Assembly: GCF_009734425.1 (NCBI RefSeq)
Contig: NZ_CP046455.1
Location: 1,116,001 to 1,180,000, forward strand
Reading direction: 5' to 3'
DNA from: Corynebacterium occultum
GTDB taxonomy: Bacteria > Actinomycetota > Actinomycetes > Mycobacteriales > Mycobacteriaceae
Length of the DNA: 64,000 bases
A program made the translations under genes and the position numbers. A model generated the notes under the pieces. The model saw only the letters and a list, made by a program, of their open reading frames with translations, made no database searches and was not told the DNA's origin. Positions 1 to 7,291 of this stretch are shown here, piece after piece (the first letter of the stretch is position 1; each line of letters starts with the position of its first letter).

Positions 1-1
1 T

Positions 2-187
2 TCGGTCCTGCTGCCGGGCGTGCGCGTCGGCCGTGGCGCGGTGGTCCGCCACGCCATCCTCGACAAGAACGTAGTGGTCCGGGAAGGCGAGATCATCGGT
101 GTCGATCGCGTCCGCGATGAGTCCCGTTTCAAGATCAGTGCCGGCGGCGTCGTTGTCGTAGCCAAGAACAGCGTGGTCGGGGAGTAG
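2..187 (+). CDS. glgC: Glucose-1-phosphate adenylyltransferase, C-terminal fragment
   Basis: The window opens inside this gene; 61 codons of its 3' end are visible, ending in TAG at 185-187. The peptide carries the left-handed beta-helix tail typical of GlgC ([19 protein letters not shown], then [12 protein letters not shown]). GlgC makes ADP-glucose from glucose-1-phosphate and ATP, the first committed step of bacterial glycogen synthesis, in the cytoplasm. The gene is followed within 25 nt by a strong hairpin shared with the convergent methyltransferase gene. A GlgC-like end before the methyltransferase and sigE is the usual order in Corynebacterium. The catalytic nucleotidyltransferase domain lies outside the window, so it cannot be checked. 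Confidence 0.93.
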   Translation, partial: SVLLPGVRVGRGAVVRHAILDKNVVVREGEIIGVDRVRDESRFKISAGGVVVVAKNSVVGE

Positions 188-211
188 TAACCCCGCCCTA
201 CGATGGATCAG

Positions 212-247
212 AAAAATTCCCCCTGGGTTATCCAGGGGGAATTTTTT
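212..247. terminator. Bidirectional rho-independent terminator
   Basis: Near-perfect hairpin: AAAAATTCCCCCTGG, loop GTTA, then the complementary arm ending in TTTTTT. The A-run and T-run on either side make it work in both directions, ending glgC (+) and the methyltransferase (-). The methyltransferase stop codon lies inside the T-tract. Confidence 0.92.
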
Positions 248-893
248 ATGGGCGGCGGCTGATCAGCATCATGCCGGCACCGAGGGGGAGCCGGGTGATC
301 AGGGCATCCTCGAGGGTGTCAACGTATTCCAGGGCCTCACGGACCGCTACGGTGGCCCGGTCCTTGCGGGACTCATCGGCCAGGGTGCCGTCGAGCAGGA
401 CATCGGGAAGCACCAGCACGCCCCCGGGGGAGAGCAGCGGCCAGGCGGTCTTGACCAGGGCGTTCAGATCCAGCGGGGAAACCTCGCCGTAGACCAGCTG
501 GTAGGACCCATGCGCCAGCCGGCCCATCACATCCAGGGGGCGGGAAGGCAGGAAACGGACCCGGGAGGGGGAGAAGCCAGCCGCCCGGAAGATCTGCTTC
601 GCCTGGCGCTGATGTTCCACCTCAGGGTCGATGCAGGTCAGCATGCCATTGCTGCCGAGCCCCTTGAGCAGGTAAAGGCCGACCACGCTGGCCGCCGGGG
701 TCACCGCAATGGCCCCGGCCGACTTCTCGGAGGCAGCGGCCGCGGTGAGGGTGCTCAGGAGTTGCCCGGTGACCTCATCAGGAGTCGTCAGCCCGAATTC
801 CTCGGCGTCGCGGCGGGCGGCGTCGAGGACCTCATCACCGGGGATGGTCGATTCGATGTAGGTAAGCAGTGCGTCAAATGCCGTGTCAGTCAC
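246..893 (-). CDS. SAM-dependent O-methyltransferase family 3 protein
   Basis: About 215 residues if read from the GTG at 893, the same size I remember for M. tuberculosis Rv1220c, which is also divergent to sigE. The fold is a class I SAM methyltransferase: an Ala/Gly strand after VTPAASVVGLYLLKGL, CIDPEVEHQRQAKQIFRAAG as the acidic-loop region, and GGVLVLPDVLLDG as the catechol-O-methyltransferase-like segment. The SAM loop is poorly conserved, so the substrate is unknown. The frame stays open to 1034, but that extension runs through the sigE promoter region and looks non-coding. A TAGACT hexamer at 901-906 lies 7 nt before GTG 893 with no Shine-Dalgarno, which fits a leaderless start. Confidence 0.82.
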   Translation of the reverse strand: MTDTAFDALLTYIESTIPGDEVLDAARRDAEEFGLTTPDEVTGQLLSTLTAAAASEKSAGAIAVTPAASVVGLYLLKGLGSNGMLTCIDPEVEHQRQAKQIFRAAGFSPSRVRFLPSRPLDVMGRLAHGSYQLVYGEVSPLDLNALVKTAWPLLSPGGVLVLPDVLLDGTLADESRKDRATVAVREALEYVDTLEDALITRLPLGAGMMLISRRP

Positions 894-1083
894 AATTAAG
901 AGTCTAGCCAGGGTCGGCAGGGCTGTGAGCAGGGGCTCGCCCCAAAAGTCCCGGTTGTGACTGGTGTGAAAACTGAGGTTTGGGATAAAGACTTCATAAA
1001 AGCTCCCCGAATCGAGCTGAACCCCCAAGCTCACAGCGAATTTTCAGACCATAATATGGAGTTCTCCAGCATGGCCGTGTTGA

Positions 1084-1743
1084 ATGGAGTTCATGAAGAA
1101 GAAGGCACGCACCGCTGAGGCCGCCGAAGTCCAGCCCCCCGCCGTTCCCCACGGGGATGGTGAGGAACAGCTGAGCGGAACCGCCGCCTTCGACGCCGGA
1201 CAAGGTGACATGCCCTCCTGGTCAGCGCTGGTGCAGGAGCACGCCGACAGCGTCTACCGTCTCGCCTTCCGACTCTCCGGAAACCAGCATGATGCCGAGG
1301 ATCTCACCCAGGAAACCTTCATGCGGGTCTTCCGCTCCCTCAAGAGCTACCAGGCCGGCACTTTCGAGGGTTGGCTGCACCGCATCACCACGAACCTCTT
1401 CCTTGACATGGTCCGACACCGCAACAAGATCCGCATGGAGGCCCTCCCGGAGGATTATGAACGGGTCCCGGGCAATGAGGCCACCCCGGAGCAGGCCTTC
1501 ACCATCGCGAACCTGGACCCGGTGCTGCAGTCCGCGCTGGACCAGCTCAGCCCGGACTTCCGCGTCGCAGTCGTGCTCTGTGATGTGGTCGGTATGAGTT
1601 ATGACGAGATCGCCGACACCGTGGGCGTGAAGATGGGAACGGTGCGCAGTCGCATCCACCGCGGCCGCAGCCAGCTGCGTTCCGCCCTGGAAGCTGCCGC
1701 CGAAACCAATGAGGATGTCCAGATCCTGCTCCCGACCCGTTAA
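1084..1743 (+). CDS. sigE: ECF RNA polymerase sigma factor SigE
   Basis: 219 residues. A charged N-terminal extension of about 45 residues precedes sigma region 2 (residues ~49-115, with [17 protein letters not shown] and [18 protein letters not shown]) and region 4 (~145-205, with [23 protein letters not shown] and [16 protein letters not shown]). It directs polymerase to cell-envelope and surface-stress genes in corynebacteria and mycobacteria. The anti-sigma gene follows 54 nt downstream in the same direction, as in C. glutamicum sigE-cseE. A second ATG at 1093 is also a possible start, because GGAG lies 4 nt before it. The -10-like TAATAT at 1052-1057 is the best promoter element seen by eye. 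Confidence 0.95.
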   Translation: MEFMKKKARTAEAAEVQPPAVPHGDGEEQLSGTAAFDAGQGDMPSWSALVQEHADSVYRLAFRLSGNQHDAEDLTQETFMRVFRSLKSYQAGTFEGWLHRITTNLFLDMVRHRNKIRMEALPEDYERVPGNEATPEQAFTIANLDPVLQSALDQLSPDFRVAVVLCDVVGMSYDEIADTVGVKMGTVRSRIHRGRSQLRSALEAAAETNEDVQILLPTR

Positions 1744-1797
1744 AGAAAGTGGGCGTATCCTAGCGGGGAGAGAGAAAGAAGGAGGTTGGCTTCCAAA

Positions 1798-2172
1798 GTG
1801 ATGGAGTCGAAGCAACGGGTTAAAGCGAAGGGCAAGAGGTTCGCTTCGGTGGATCATCTGGGCCCGGAAGCTCTCGCCGCGTATGTGGATGAAGAGCTGT
1901 CGGCGGGAGCCACCCACCGTGCCAGGGTCCACCTGGTGCACTGTCCTGAATGCCGTGCCGAGGTCAGGCGCCAGCAGGGGGCTGCTGAGGCCATCCGGGA
2001 ATCCAACGGTTTCCACCAGCTACGCGCTCCCAGTGATTTGATGGCCAAGCTCGCCGGAATCGAGAAGTCCTGCCCGGAGGGGCCGGGGGCAGAGGGTGGC
2101 GTCTGCGAACCGGAGAGTCTCCTGGATAAGATCGACATCATGGTTCGGCTGGTGCGTCGCCGTCAGGGCTGA
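1798..2172 (+). CDS. cseE: Anti-sigma-E factor with ZAS zinc motif
   Basis: About 124 residues. The H-x3-C-x2-C zinc-binding anti-sigma signature is visible in HLVHCPEC, preceded by the usual LGPEALAAYVDEELS helix. No transmembrane helix is present, so it is a soluble RseA/CseE-type factor rather than a membrane-anchored one. It is expected to hold SigE inactive until envelope or redox stress. GGAGG at 1781-1785 lies 12 nt before GTG 1798 and 15 nt before ATG 1801; the TTG at 1786 directly abuts it and is unlikely to be the start. In mycobacteria the next gene is htrA; here it is tatB. Confidence 0.9.
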   Translation: MMESKQRVKAKGKRFASVDHLGPEALAAYVDEELSAGATHRARVHLVHCPECRAEVRRQQGAAEAIRESNGFHQLRAPSDLMAKLAGIEKSCPEGPGAEGGVCEPESLLDKIDIMVRLVRRRQG

Positions 2173-2236
2173 CGCTTTGCTCACAGTTCCAGTCGCTGGG
2201 CGGGCGTTCCGGCCCGCCTGATACTAAGGTGAATGT

Positions 2237-2713
2237 GTGTTTGACAATATTGGTTGGGTCGAGATCTTCACCATTGTGGTCATTGGTTTGATCATCATCG
2301 GCCCGGAGAAGCTTCCCGACGTGATCAAGGATGTCCGCGCGGCCATTTTCGCGGCCCGCCGTGCCATCTCCAATGCCCGTGCCGAACTCGACGGCGAGTT
2401 CGGTGAGGAATTCAACCAATTCCGGGAGCCGATCAACAAGGTCGCCCACTATGGGCGCATGGGCCCCAAGGCAGCCATCACCAAGGCGCTCTTCGATGAT
2501 GACCAGGAGTTCATGGACTCCTTCGACCCGAAGAAGATCATGGAGGGTGACACCGCAGGCAAAGCCGCGCGTGCCGCCCAGCAGCCCCAGGTGGAGCAGG
2601 TACCCCGCCCACCCAGTCAGGATCGCAGCGCCCAGACCATCGCCGAGAACACCTCCAAGAAGGAGGGTAGGGAAGAACCCCGCGGCGGCTTCTCCTGGGC
2701 GGACATCACCTAA
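2237..2713 (+). CDS. tatB: Sec-independent protein translocase subunit TatB
   Basis: 158 residues from GTG 2237. The N-terminus MFDNIGWVEIFTIVVIGLI is a single membrane helix followed by the hinge GPEKLPDVIKDV and a long amphipathic helix (residues ~22-65), the TatA/B pattern; the length and the Glu-rich amphipathic part favour TatB over TatA. TatB forms the twin-arginine substrate receptor with TatC in the membrane. The C-terminal 60 residues are polar and disordered. AAGGTG at 2226-2231 is a suitable ribosome site. It follows sigE-cseE closely, a conserved order in this genus. Confidence 0.93.
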   Translation: MFDNIGWVEIFTIVVIGLIIIGPEKLPDVIKDVRAAIFAARRAISNARAELDGEFGEEFNQFREPINKVAHYGRMGPKAAITKALFDDDQEFMDSFDPKKIMEGDTAGKAARAAQQPQVEQVPRPPSQDRSAQTIAENTSKKEGREEPRGGFSWADIT

Positions 2714-2742
2714 GACAGACATCACCTAGCTGACACCGCGAT

Positions 2743-2780
2743 AAAAAGAACGGACTCCCTCAGGGGAGCCCGTTCTTTTT
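2743..2780. terminator. Bidirectional terminator between tatB and mrp
   Basis: AAAAAGAACGG and its complement CCGTTCTTTTT flank an inner CTCCCT/GGGGAG stem. It lies between the convergent tatB and mrp stop codons and has A and T runs on both sides. Confidence 0.9.
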
Positions 2781-2793
2781 CCTGGCTGTTGTA

Positions 2794-3924
2794 TCAGTGG
2801 CGGGTGACGCCCAGCCCCAGGGGTTTGCCGGCGATGGAGCTGCGGCGCACCATCAGCTTGTCGACGATGGTGTTGATGGCCTGGGCAGTGGGGGAGCCCG
2901 GCTCGGAGATGACGATCGGGGAGCCATCGTCGCCGTGCTCCCGCAGCTTCGGATCCAGCGGGACCTGGCCCAGCAGCGGTACCTCGCTGCCGGTCAGGGT
3001 GGACAGCCGCTCCGCGACGATCTCGCCGCCACCGCTGCCGAAGATCTCCATGGTGGAGCCATCGGGCATGACCATGGCACCCATGTTCTCGATCACGCCG
3101 GCCACCCGCTGGCGGGTCTGCTGGCTGATGGTGCCGGCACGCTCCGCCACCTGGGCGGCCGCAGCCTGCGGAGTGGTCACGATCAACAGCTCGGCATTGG
3201 GAACCAGCTGGGCCACGGAGATGGCGACATCACCGGTGCCCGGGGGCAGGTCCAGGAAGAGGAAGTCCAGGTCGCCCCAGAAGACATCGGAGAGGAACTG
3301 CTGGATGGCGCGGTGCAGCATCGGGCCACGCCACACGACGGGGGCGTTGCCCTCCACGAAGTGGGCGATGGAGATGACCTTCACATTGTGGGCGATCGGC
3401 GGCATGATCATGTCGTCGACCTGGTGGGGGTTATCCTCATTGCCGAGCATGCCCGGCACACTGTGGCCGTAGATGTCGGCGTCGAGAATGCCGACCCGCA
3501 GGCCGCGGGCAGCCAGGGCGGTGGCCAGGTTGACGGTCATGGAGGACTTGCCGACGCCGCCCTTACCGGAGGCCACGGCATAGACCCGGGTGGTGGAGCC
3601 GGGCTGCGCGAAGGGGATCTCCGGCTGGGCGGCATCACCGCGCAGGGAGGTGCGCAGCTCACGACGCTGCTGATCACTCATCACGTCGGTGGTCACGCTG
3701 ACCTTGCCGACGCCCTCGAGTTCCTCGACCGCGGCCTGGGTATTGGTGGTCAGGGTGTTCTTCATCGGACAAGCGGCGATGGTGAGGTAAATCTCCACCG
3801 CGACATCATCGCCGTCCACGGCAATGGACTTGACCATGCCGAGTTCAGTGATGGGCTTACCGATCTCTGGATCCTCTACGCGGGACAGCGCGCTGCGGAC
3901 AGCGGATTCAGTTACTTGAGACAT
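2794..3924 (-). CDS. mrp: Mrp/ApbC family Fe-S carrier P-loop ATPase
   Basis: 376 residues. An N-terminal MIP18-type domain (residues ~5-80, VEDPEIGKPITELGMV and an ACPMK segment) is followed by a P-loop ATPase with SGKGGVGKSS at ~120, LDADIYGHSVP, and FLFLDLPPGTGD. The family holds and transfers Fe-S clusters to apoproteins in the cytosol. The C-terminal CxxC cluster ligand pair of E. coli Mrp is absent: the equivalent stretch reads ENMGAMVMPDGS. Start choices are GTG 3927 or ATG 3924; TAGTAT at 3934-3939 sits 6 nt before the GTG and suggests a leaderless message. It is the first gene of a short minus-strand group apart from the DUF1003 and MgtE-N genes upstream. Confidence 0.93.
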   Translation of the reverse strand: MSQVTESAVRSALSRVEDPEIGKPITELGMVKSIAVDGDDVAVEIYLTIAACPMKNTLTTNTQAAVEELEGVGKVSVTTDVMSDQQRRELRTSLRGDAAQPEIPFAQPGSTTRVYAVASGKGGVGKSSMTVNLATALAARGLRVGILDADIYGHSVPGMLGNEDNPHQVDDMIMPPIAHNVKVISIAHFVEGNAPVVWRGPMLHRAIQQFLSDVFWGDLDFLFLDLPPGTGDVAISVAQLVPNAELLIVTTPQAAAAQVAERAGTISQQTRQRVAGVIENMGAMVMPDGSTMEIFGSGGGEIVAERLSTLTGSEVPLLGQVPLDPKLREHGDDGSPIVISEPGSPTAQAINTIVDKLMVRRSSIAGKPLGLGVTRH

Positions 3925-3944
3925 CACCAATTCATACTAGTACT

Positions 3945-4514
3945 TCATTTTCTGAAGTCATCGTCAGCTACATCACCCTGGGTGGGTTCACGTAGCTCAG
4001 CGTGGCTGTCGATGCGGTCCGCAGACTCATCATCCAGCTTCGCCTCGATCCGTTCCATCAGGCTGCGCAGGTCATCCAGCTCGCGGCGGAGATAATCGCG
4101 GGAGACGGTGTCACCGATGGCCAGGCGCACCCCCGCCAGCTCCCGGGCGAGGAACTCGGTGTCGGCCTTGGTTTCCTCGGCGCGGCGACGGTCCGCGGAG
4201 ATGGTGACCTTGTCGCGGTCCTCCTGCCGGTTCTGGGCCAGCAGGATCAGGGGGGCGGCGTAGGCCGCCTGGGTGGAGAAGGCCAGGTTGAGCAGGATGA
4301 AGGGGTAGGGGTCCCAATTCCACCAGAAGCCACCGATGTTCAGGCAGATCCAGACGATCACCAGCAGGCTCTGCCACATCAGGTACTGACCGGTACCGAA
4401 GAAACGGGCGACCTTCTCGGCGGCCGCGCCCACCGCGTCGTCGTCAAAGGAAAAGAGTCGCTTACGTTTCGCGGCGACCGGGGTGTCCAGGTCCGAGCGG
4501 TTGTAATCAGCCAT
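3945..4514 (-). CDS. DUF1003 membrane protein
   Basis: 189 residues from ATG 4514, which has AGGAAGGGA just upstream. Two hydrophobic helices (MWQSLLVIVWICLNIGGFWW and FILLNLAFSTQAAYAAPLILL) and the following polar QNRQEDRDKVTISADRR segment are the hallmark of DUF1003 membrane proteins. The C-terminal part is a charged helix with a coiled-coil look. The start overlaps the stop of the MgtE-N/CBS gene by 8 nt, so the two are translationally coupled. The same pair occurs near mrp in mycobacteria (Rv1231c/Rv1232c by memory). The biochemical role of the family is not established. Confidence 0.85.
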   Translation of the reverse strand: MADYNRSDLDTPVAAKRKRLFSFDDDAVGAAAEKVARFFGTGQYLMWQSLLVIVWICLNIGGFWWNWDPYPFILLNLAFSTQAAYAAPLILLAQNRQEDRDKVTISADRRRAEETKADTEFLARELAGVRLAIGDTVSRDYLRRELDDLRSLMERIEAKLDDESADRIDSHAELREPTQGDVADDDFRK

Positions 4515-5790
4515 TGTTCCCTTCCTGACGGAAACCCGTCTCACGCCAGTCCTCCGGCAACATGTGGTCGAGTAGGTCATCCACGGCGACCGCGCCGATG
4601 AGGTGCTTGTCCTCATCGAGCACGGGGCCGCACACCAGGTTATAGGTGGCGAAGTAGCGGGCCGCGGTCTCCTGGTCATCATCGGCGTAGAGCGGGGGCA
4701 GATCCGGGTCCAGGATGCCGGCGATCAGGGTGGAGGGGGGTTCCCGCAGGAGTTTTTGGAGGTGCACACAACCCAGGTATCGGCCCGTCGGTGTGGAGGT
4801 GGGCGGGCGGACCACGAAGATCAGGGAGGCCAGGGAAGTCGGCAGATCCGGGTTGCGGGCATGCGCCAGGGCTTCCGCCACCGTGGTCTGGGGGGAGAGG
4901 ATCAGCGGCTCCGGGGTCATCAGGGCACCCACCGTGTCGGGGGAGAAGCTCATCAGGCGGCGCACCGGGGCGGACTCCTCAGGGTCCATCAGATCCAGCA
5001 GCACCTCAGCCTTGGTGTCCGGTAGTTCACCCAGCAGGTCGGCGGCATCATCCGGATCCATCTCCTCCAGCACATCGGCGGCCCGCTCAATGCCGAGTGC
5101 CTCAATCAGCTCCGCCTGATCATCATCGGGCAGTTCCTGGAGAATATCGGCCAGGCGTTCATCATTGAGTTCCGCGGCCACCTGCTCCCGCTGGCGGCGG
5201 GGCAGGTCAGCCAGAGCATTGGCCACATCGGCGGGGCGCATATCAGCGAACTCGGCGATGATCTCGGCAGTGCTGTCGGAGACACCGACACCACCGGCGG
5301 TCACCCCGTGGATATTGGCCCAGGGGATGATGAACAACTGGGGGCTGCGGCCGAATTTGGGGCGCTCCCCGAAAACCGCCACCCGGCTGATCACCCAGTC
5401 CCGGGTGCGGGTGCGTTCCAGCTCCACATCGGCGATCTCCAGGGAACGTTCATGCAGCTGGGGGAACTCCGGATCATCGGTGTGGACCCTGGATCCGACC
5501 ATGTCTCCCATGATGGTGAGTTCACCGGCCCGGGACTGGAAGGCGCGCAGCGAGACCGAACCGGACACCAGGGTGATGTCACCCGGCTCAATGGCGGCGA
5601 CGCGCAGCATGGGCAGGAAGATCCGCCGGTTGTTGACCAGCTCCACCACCAGGCCCAGGGCGCGGGAGGAACGGCCGTCGGGACGGATGCTGACCACGAT
5701 GTCGCGGACCCGGCCGATCACATCGGTGTCGGGGCCGCGGACCTGCATGCCGCGGAGTCGGCCAGCGTAGACACGTGTGACGGTACTCAT
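4507..5790 (-). CDS. PRC-barrel, MgtE-N and CBS domain protein without transporter
   Basis: 427 residues. Domains in order: a PRC-barrel-like N-terminal part (residues ~5-165, including YAGRLRGMQVRGPDTDVIGRV), an MgtE intracellular N domain of acidic helices (~180-285, with LPDDDQAELIEALGIERAADVLEEMDPDDAADLL split over repeats), and two CBS motifs (~285-415). The MgtE membrane channel is missing. In MgtE the N and CBS domains sense cytosolic Mg2+; here they must act alone or on a partner. The DUF1003 membrane gene overlaps downstream and is the obvious candidate partner. The function is inferred, not shown. Confidence 0.87.
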   Translation of the reverse strand: MSTVTRVYAGRLRGMQVRGPDTDVIGRVRDIVVSIRPDGRSSRALGLVVELVNNRRIFLPMLRVAAIEPGDITLVSGSVSLRAFQSRAGELTIMGDMVGSRVHTDDPEFPQLHERSLEIADVELERTRTRDWVISRVAVFGERPKFGRSPQLFIIPWANIHGVTAGGVGVSDSTAEIIAEFADMRPADVANALADLPRRQREQVAAELNDERLADILQELPDDDQAELIEALGIERAADVLEEMDPDDAADLLGELPDTKAEVLLDLMDPEESAPVRRLMSFSPDTVGALMTPEPLILSPQTTVAEALAHARNPDLPTSLASLIFVVRPPTSTPTGRYLGCVHLQKLLREPPSTLIAGILDPDLPPLYADDDQETAARYFATYNLVCGPVLDEDKHLIGAVAVDDLLDHMLPEDWRETGFRQEGNNG

Positions 5791-5879
5791 GAAGTCGTAT
5801 TCTACCCCGCCGGAACTATCCGACCACCTGGCACGTTGTCATCATGAATCAGAAATTTCAAAAACCGGGATTGTAACGC

Positions 5880-5899
5880 ACCGGTGTGAGAACACCGGT
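5880..5899. promoter_or_regulatory. Perfect 8-bp palindrome with GAGA loop
   Basis: ACCGGTGT, loop GAGA, ACACCGGT, lying 32 nt before the start of the next plus-strand gene and in the divergent gap to the MgtE-N gene. There is no T-run, so it is not a terminator. It could be a repressor operator or a 5'-leader hairpin capped by a GNRA tetraloop. Confidence 0.5.
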
Positions 5900-5931
5900 T
5901 CCAGAACGTGGGGAAAGGGAAACCAAGAGAA

Positions 5932-6432
5932 ATGGCGAACCAGCAGTCGATGAGGCTGAAACCGGAAGGCTGGCCGGTGGGAAGTTTCGAGACCTACGAG
6001 CAGGCACAACAGGCGGTGGATCTGCTCAGCGACCGGAACTTCCCCGTAGGTGACCTGACCATCGTCGGTGTGAATCTGATGGAGGTGGAACGTGTCACCG
6101 GAAGGCTGACCTGGGGGCGGGTGCTCTTCAACGGGGCTGCCAGCGGTGCCTGGATGGGACTTTTCTTCGGCCTGCTCTTCGGCATTCTGGGGGGTGGTTT
6201 CCTGGTCCCCATGGTTGCAGGTGTGGTGCTCGGTGCCGTCTTCGGCATCGTCCTGGCGGTGGTGCCCTATGCCGCCAGCGGTGGGCGTCGTGACTTCACC
6301 TCCCGCACCCAGATCGTCGCCGGCCGTTATGATGTGCTCTGTGCCCCGGCCAACGCGCCGGAAGCCCGCGATGCGATCGCCCAGTCCGGTATCGCCGGGC
6401 CGGTCCAGCGCTCCACCCCTCAGGGTGGGTAG
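5932..6432 (+). CDS. General stress protein 17M-like membrane protein
   Basis: 166 residues from ATG 5932. The N-terminal 60 residues (GWPVGSFETYEQAQQAVDLL, then FPVGDLTIVGVNL) match the GSP17M/YflT-type fold. A central glycine-rich hydrophobic hairpin follows (GAWMGLFFGLLFGILGG and VAGVVLGAVFGIVLAVVPYA). The tail contains SRTQIVAGRYDVLC. M. tuberculosis Rv1234 has the same make-up and place next to an MgtE-N gene. Role unknown; the name reflects homology to stress-induced proteins only. GTG 5908 is a poorer start since the homologous region begins later. Confidence 0.82.
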   Translation: MANQQSMRLKPEGWPVGSFETYEQAQQAVDLLSDRNFPVGDLTIVGVNLMEVERVTGRLTWGRVLFNGAASGAWMGLFFGLLFGILGGGFLVPMVAGVVLGAVFGIVLAVVPYAASGGRRDFTSRTQIVAGRYDVLCAPANAPEARDAIAQSGIAGPVQRSTPQGG

Positions 6433-6476
6433 TCTAAGCGCTGAAGAACTCACCGCTGCCTGCCAGGAGGGCCATC

Positions 6477-7175
6477 ATGTCGAAACGCCGGATGCTGGGC
6501 GTTGTCGCCACCGCAGTACTGCTGGGGGGTTGCAGCACCGCTGAACCAAAAAGCAATAGCATGACCACCAAGGAAACCCTGGTCATTGCGGTCATCAGCG
6601 ATACCCCGGACTCCACGGAACAGATGGTGCTCGGCGAGCTTTATGAACGTGCCCTGGTTGAGGCGGGCCAGGACAGCACCATCGAGATCATGGGGGTTGA
6701 GGAGGACGAATCGGCCCTCCACCGGATGTCGGACAGTTACCTGGATCTGACAATCGGCTGCACCGGCGATGTGCTCAAGGCCATCTACCCGGATCGGGCC
6801 GCGGAACTGGTGAACGAGATTGCCGAGGACCCGGAGGCTGATCTCCACCAGGTCACTTATGAGGCCATGATCGGCGCCCTGCCCACCTACCTGGATGCCC
6901 CGGATCCCTCCCCGGCGGAAGGCTGTGGTGGTCCGGAGCGCAATGACGGGTTGCCGCAGAATATTGTGCCGATCTACCAGAAGTCCTCCGTCTCCCGGGA
7001 TGCCCTGGAGGCCCTGCACGGGCTGGGTCGTTCGCTGAGCACGGAAAGCATCCAGGAGATCGTGCAGGAGGCCCGCAAGCGTGGTTCCGTGGCTGGTGCC
7101 GTGGAAGACTACTACTCCGGCTCCGGTGTCTTCGAGGGCGGGGGAGACCAGCGCCAGGGCACCCAGGACGCCTAA
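6477..7175 (+). CDS. Exported lipoprotein, possible glycine-betaine-type binding fold
   Basis: 232 residues. Signal peptide MSKRRMLGVVATAVLLGGC with a lipobox LGGC, cleaved before Cys19. AGGAGG lies 6 nt before the ATG. The mature part (ETLVIAVISDTPDSTEQMVLGELYERAL, LDLTIGCTGDVLKAI) resembles the first lobe of OpuAC/ProX-type solute-binding proteins but is short and lacks an ABC permease or ATPase beside it. It may be a scavenging binding protein or a regulator of a distant transporter. It ends in a strong terminator and lies between the stress-protein gene and convergent odhA. Confidence 0.75.
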   Translation: MSKRRMLGVVATAVLLGGCSTAEPKSNSMTTKETLVIAVISDTPDSTEQMVLGELYERALVEAGQDSTIEIMGVEEDESALHRMSDSYLDLTIGCTGDVLKAIYPDRAAELVNEIAEDPEADLHQVTYEAMIGALPTYLDAPDPSPAEGCGGPERNDGLPQNIVPIYQKSSVSRDALEALHGLGRSLSTESIQEIVQEARKRGSVAGAVEDYYSGSGVFEGGGDQRQGTQDA

Positions 7176-7189
7176 CCTTCATCGACACC

Positions 7190-7222
7190 CCCGCAGCAGA
7201 GAACCACTGCTGCGGGTTTTTT
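7190..7222 (+). terminator. Rho-independent terminator after lipoprotein gene
   Basis: CCCGCAGCAG, 7-nt loop, CTGCTGCGGG, followed by TTTTTT. Confidence 0.92.
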
Positions 7223-7236
7223 CTATAGAAGGCAAA

Positions 7237-7267
7237 GGACGGCCCCCGCAAATTACGGGGGCCGTCC
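7237..7267 (-). terminator. Terminator of odhA
   Basis: GGACGGCCCCCG and its complement CGGGGGCCGTCC around an A/T-rich loop, 25 nt downstream of the odhA stop on the minus strand. The following bases are only weakly T-rich. Confidence 0.75.
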
Positions 7268-7291
7268 TCACTTCACATGAAGCTTCAACGA

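Noticed and set aside
894..1034. N-terminal extension of the O-methyltransferase
   Set aside because: It covers the sigE promoter region, lacks a ribosome site, and the protein length without it matches the family.
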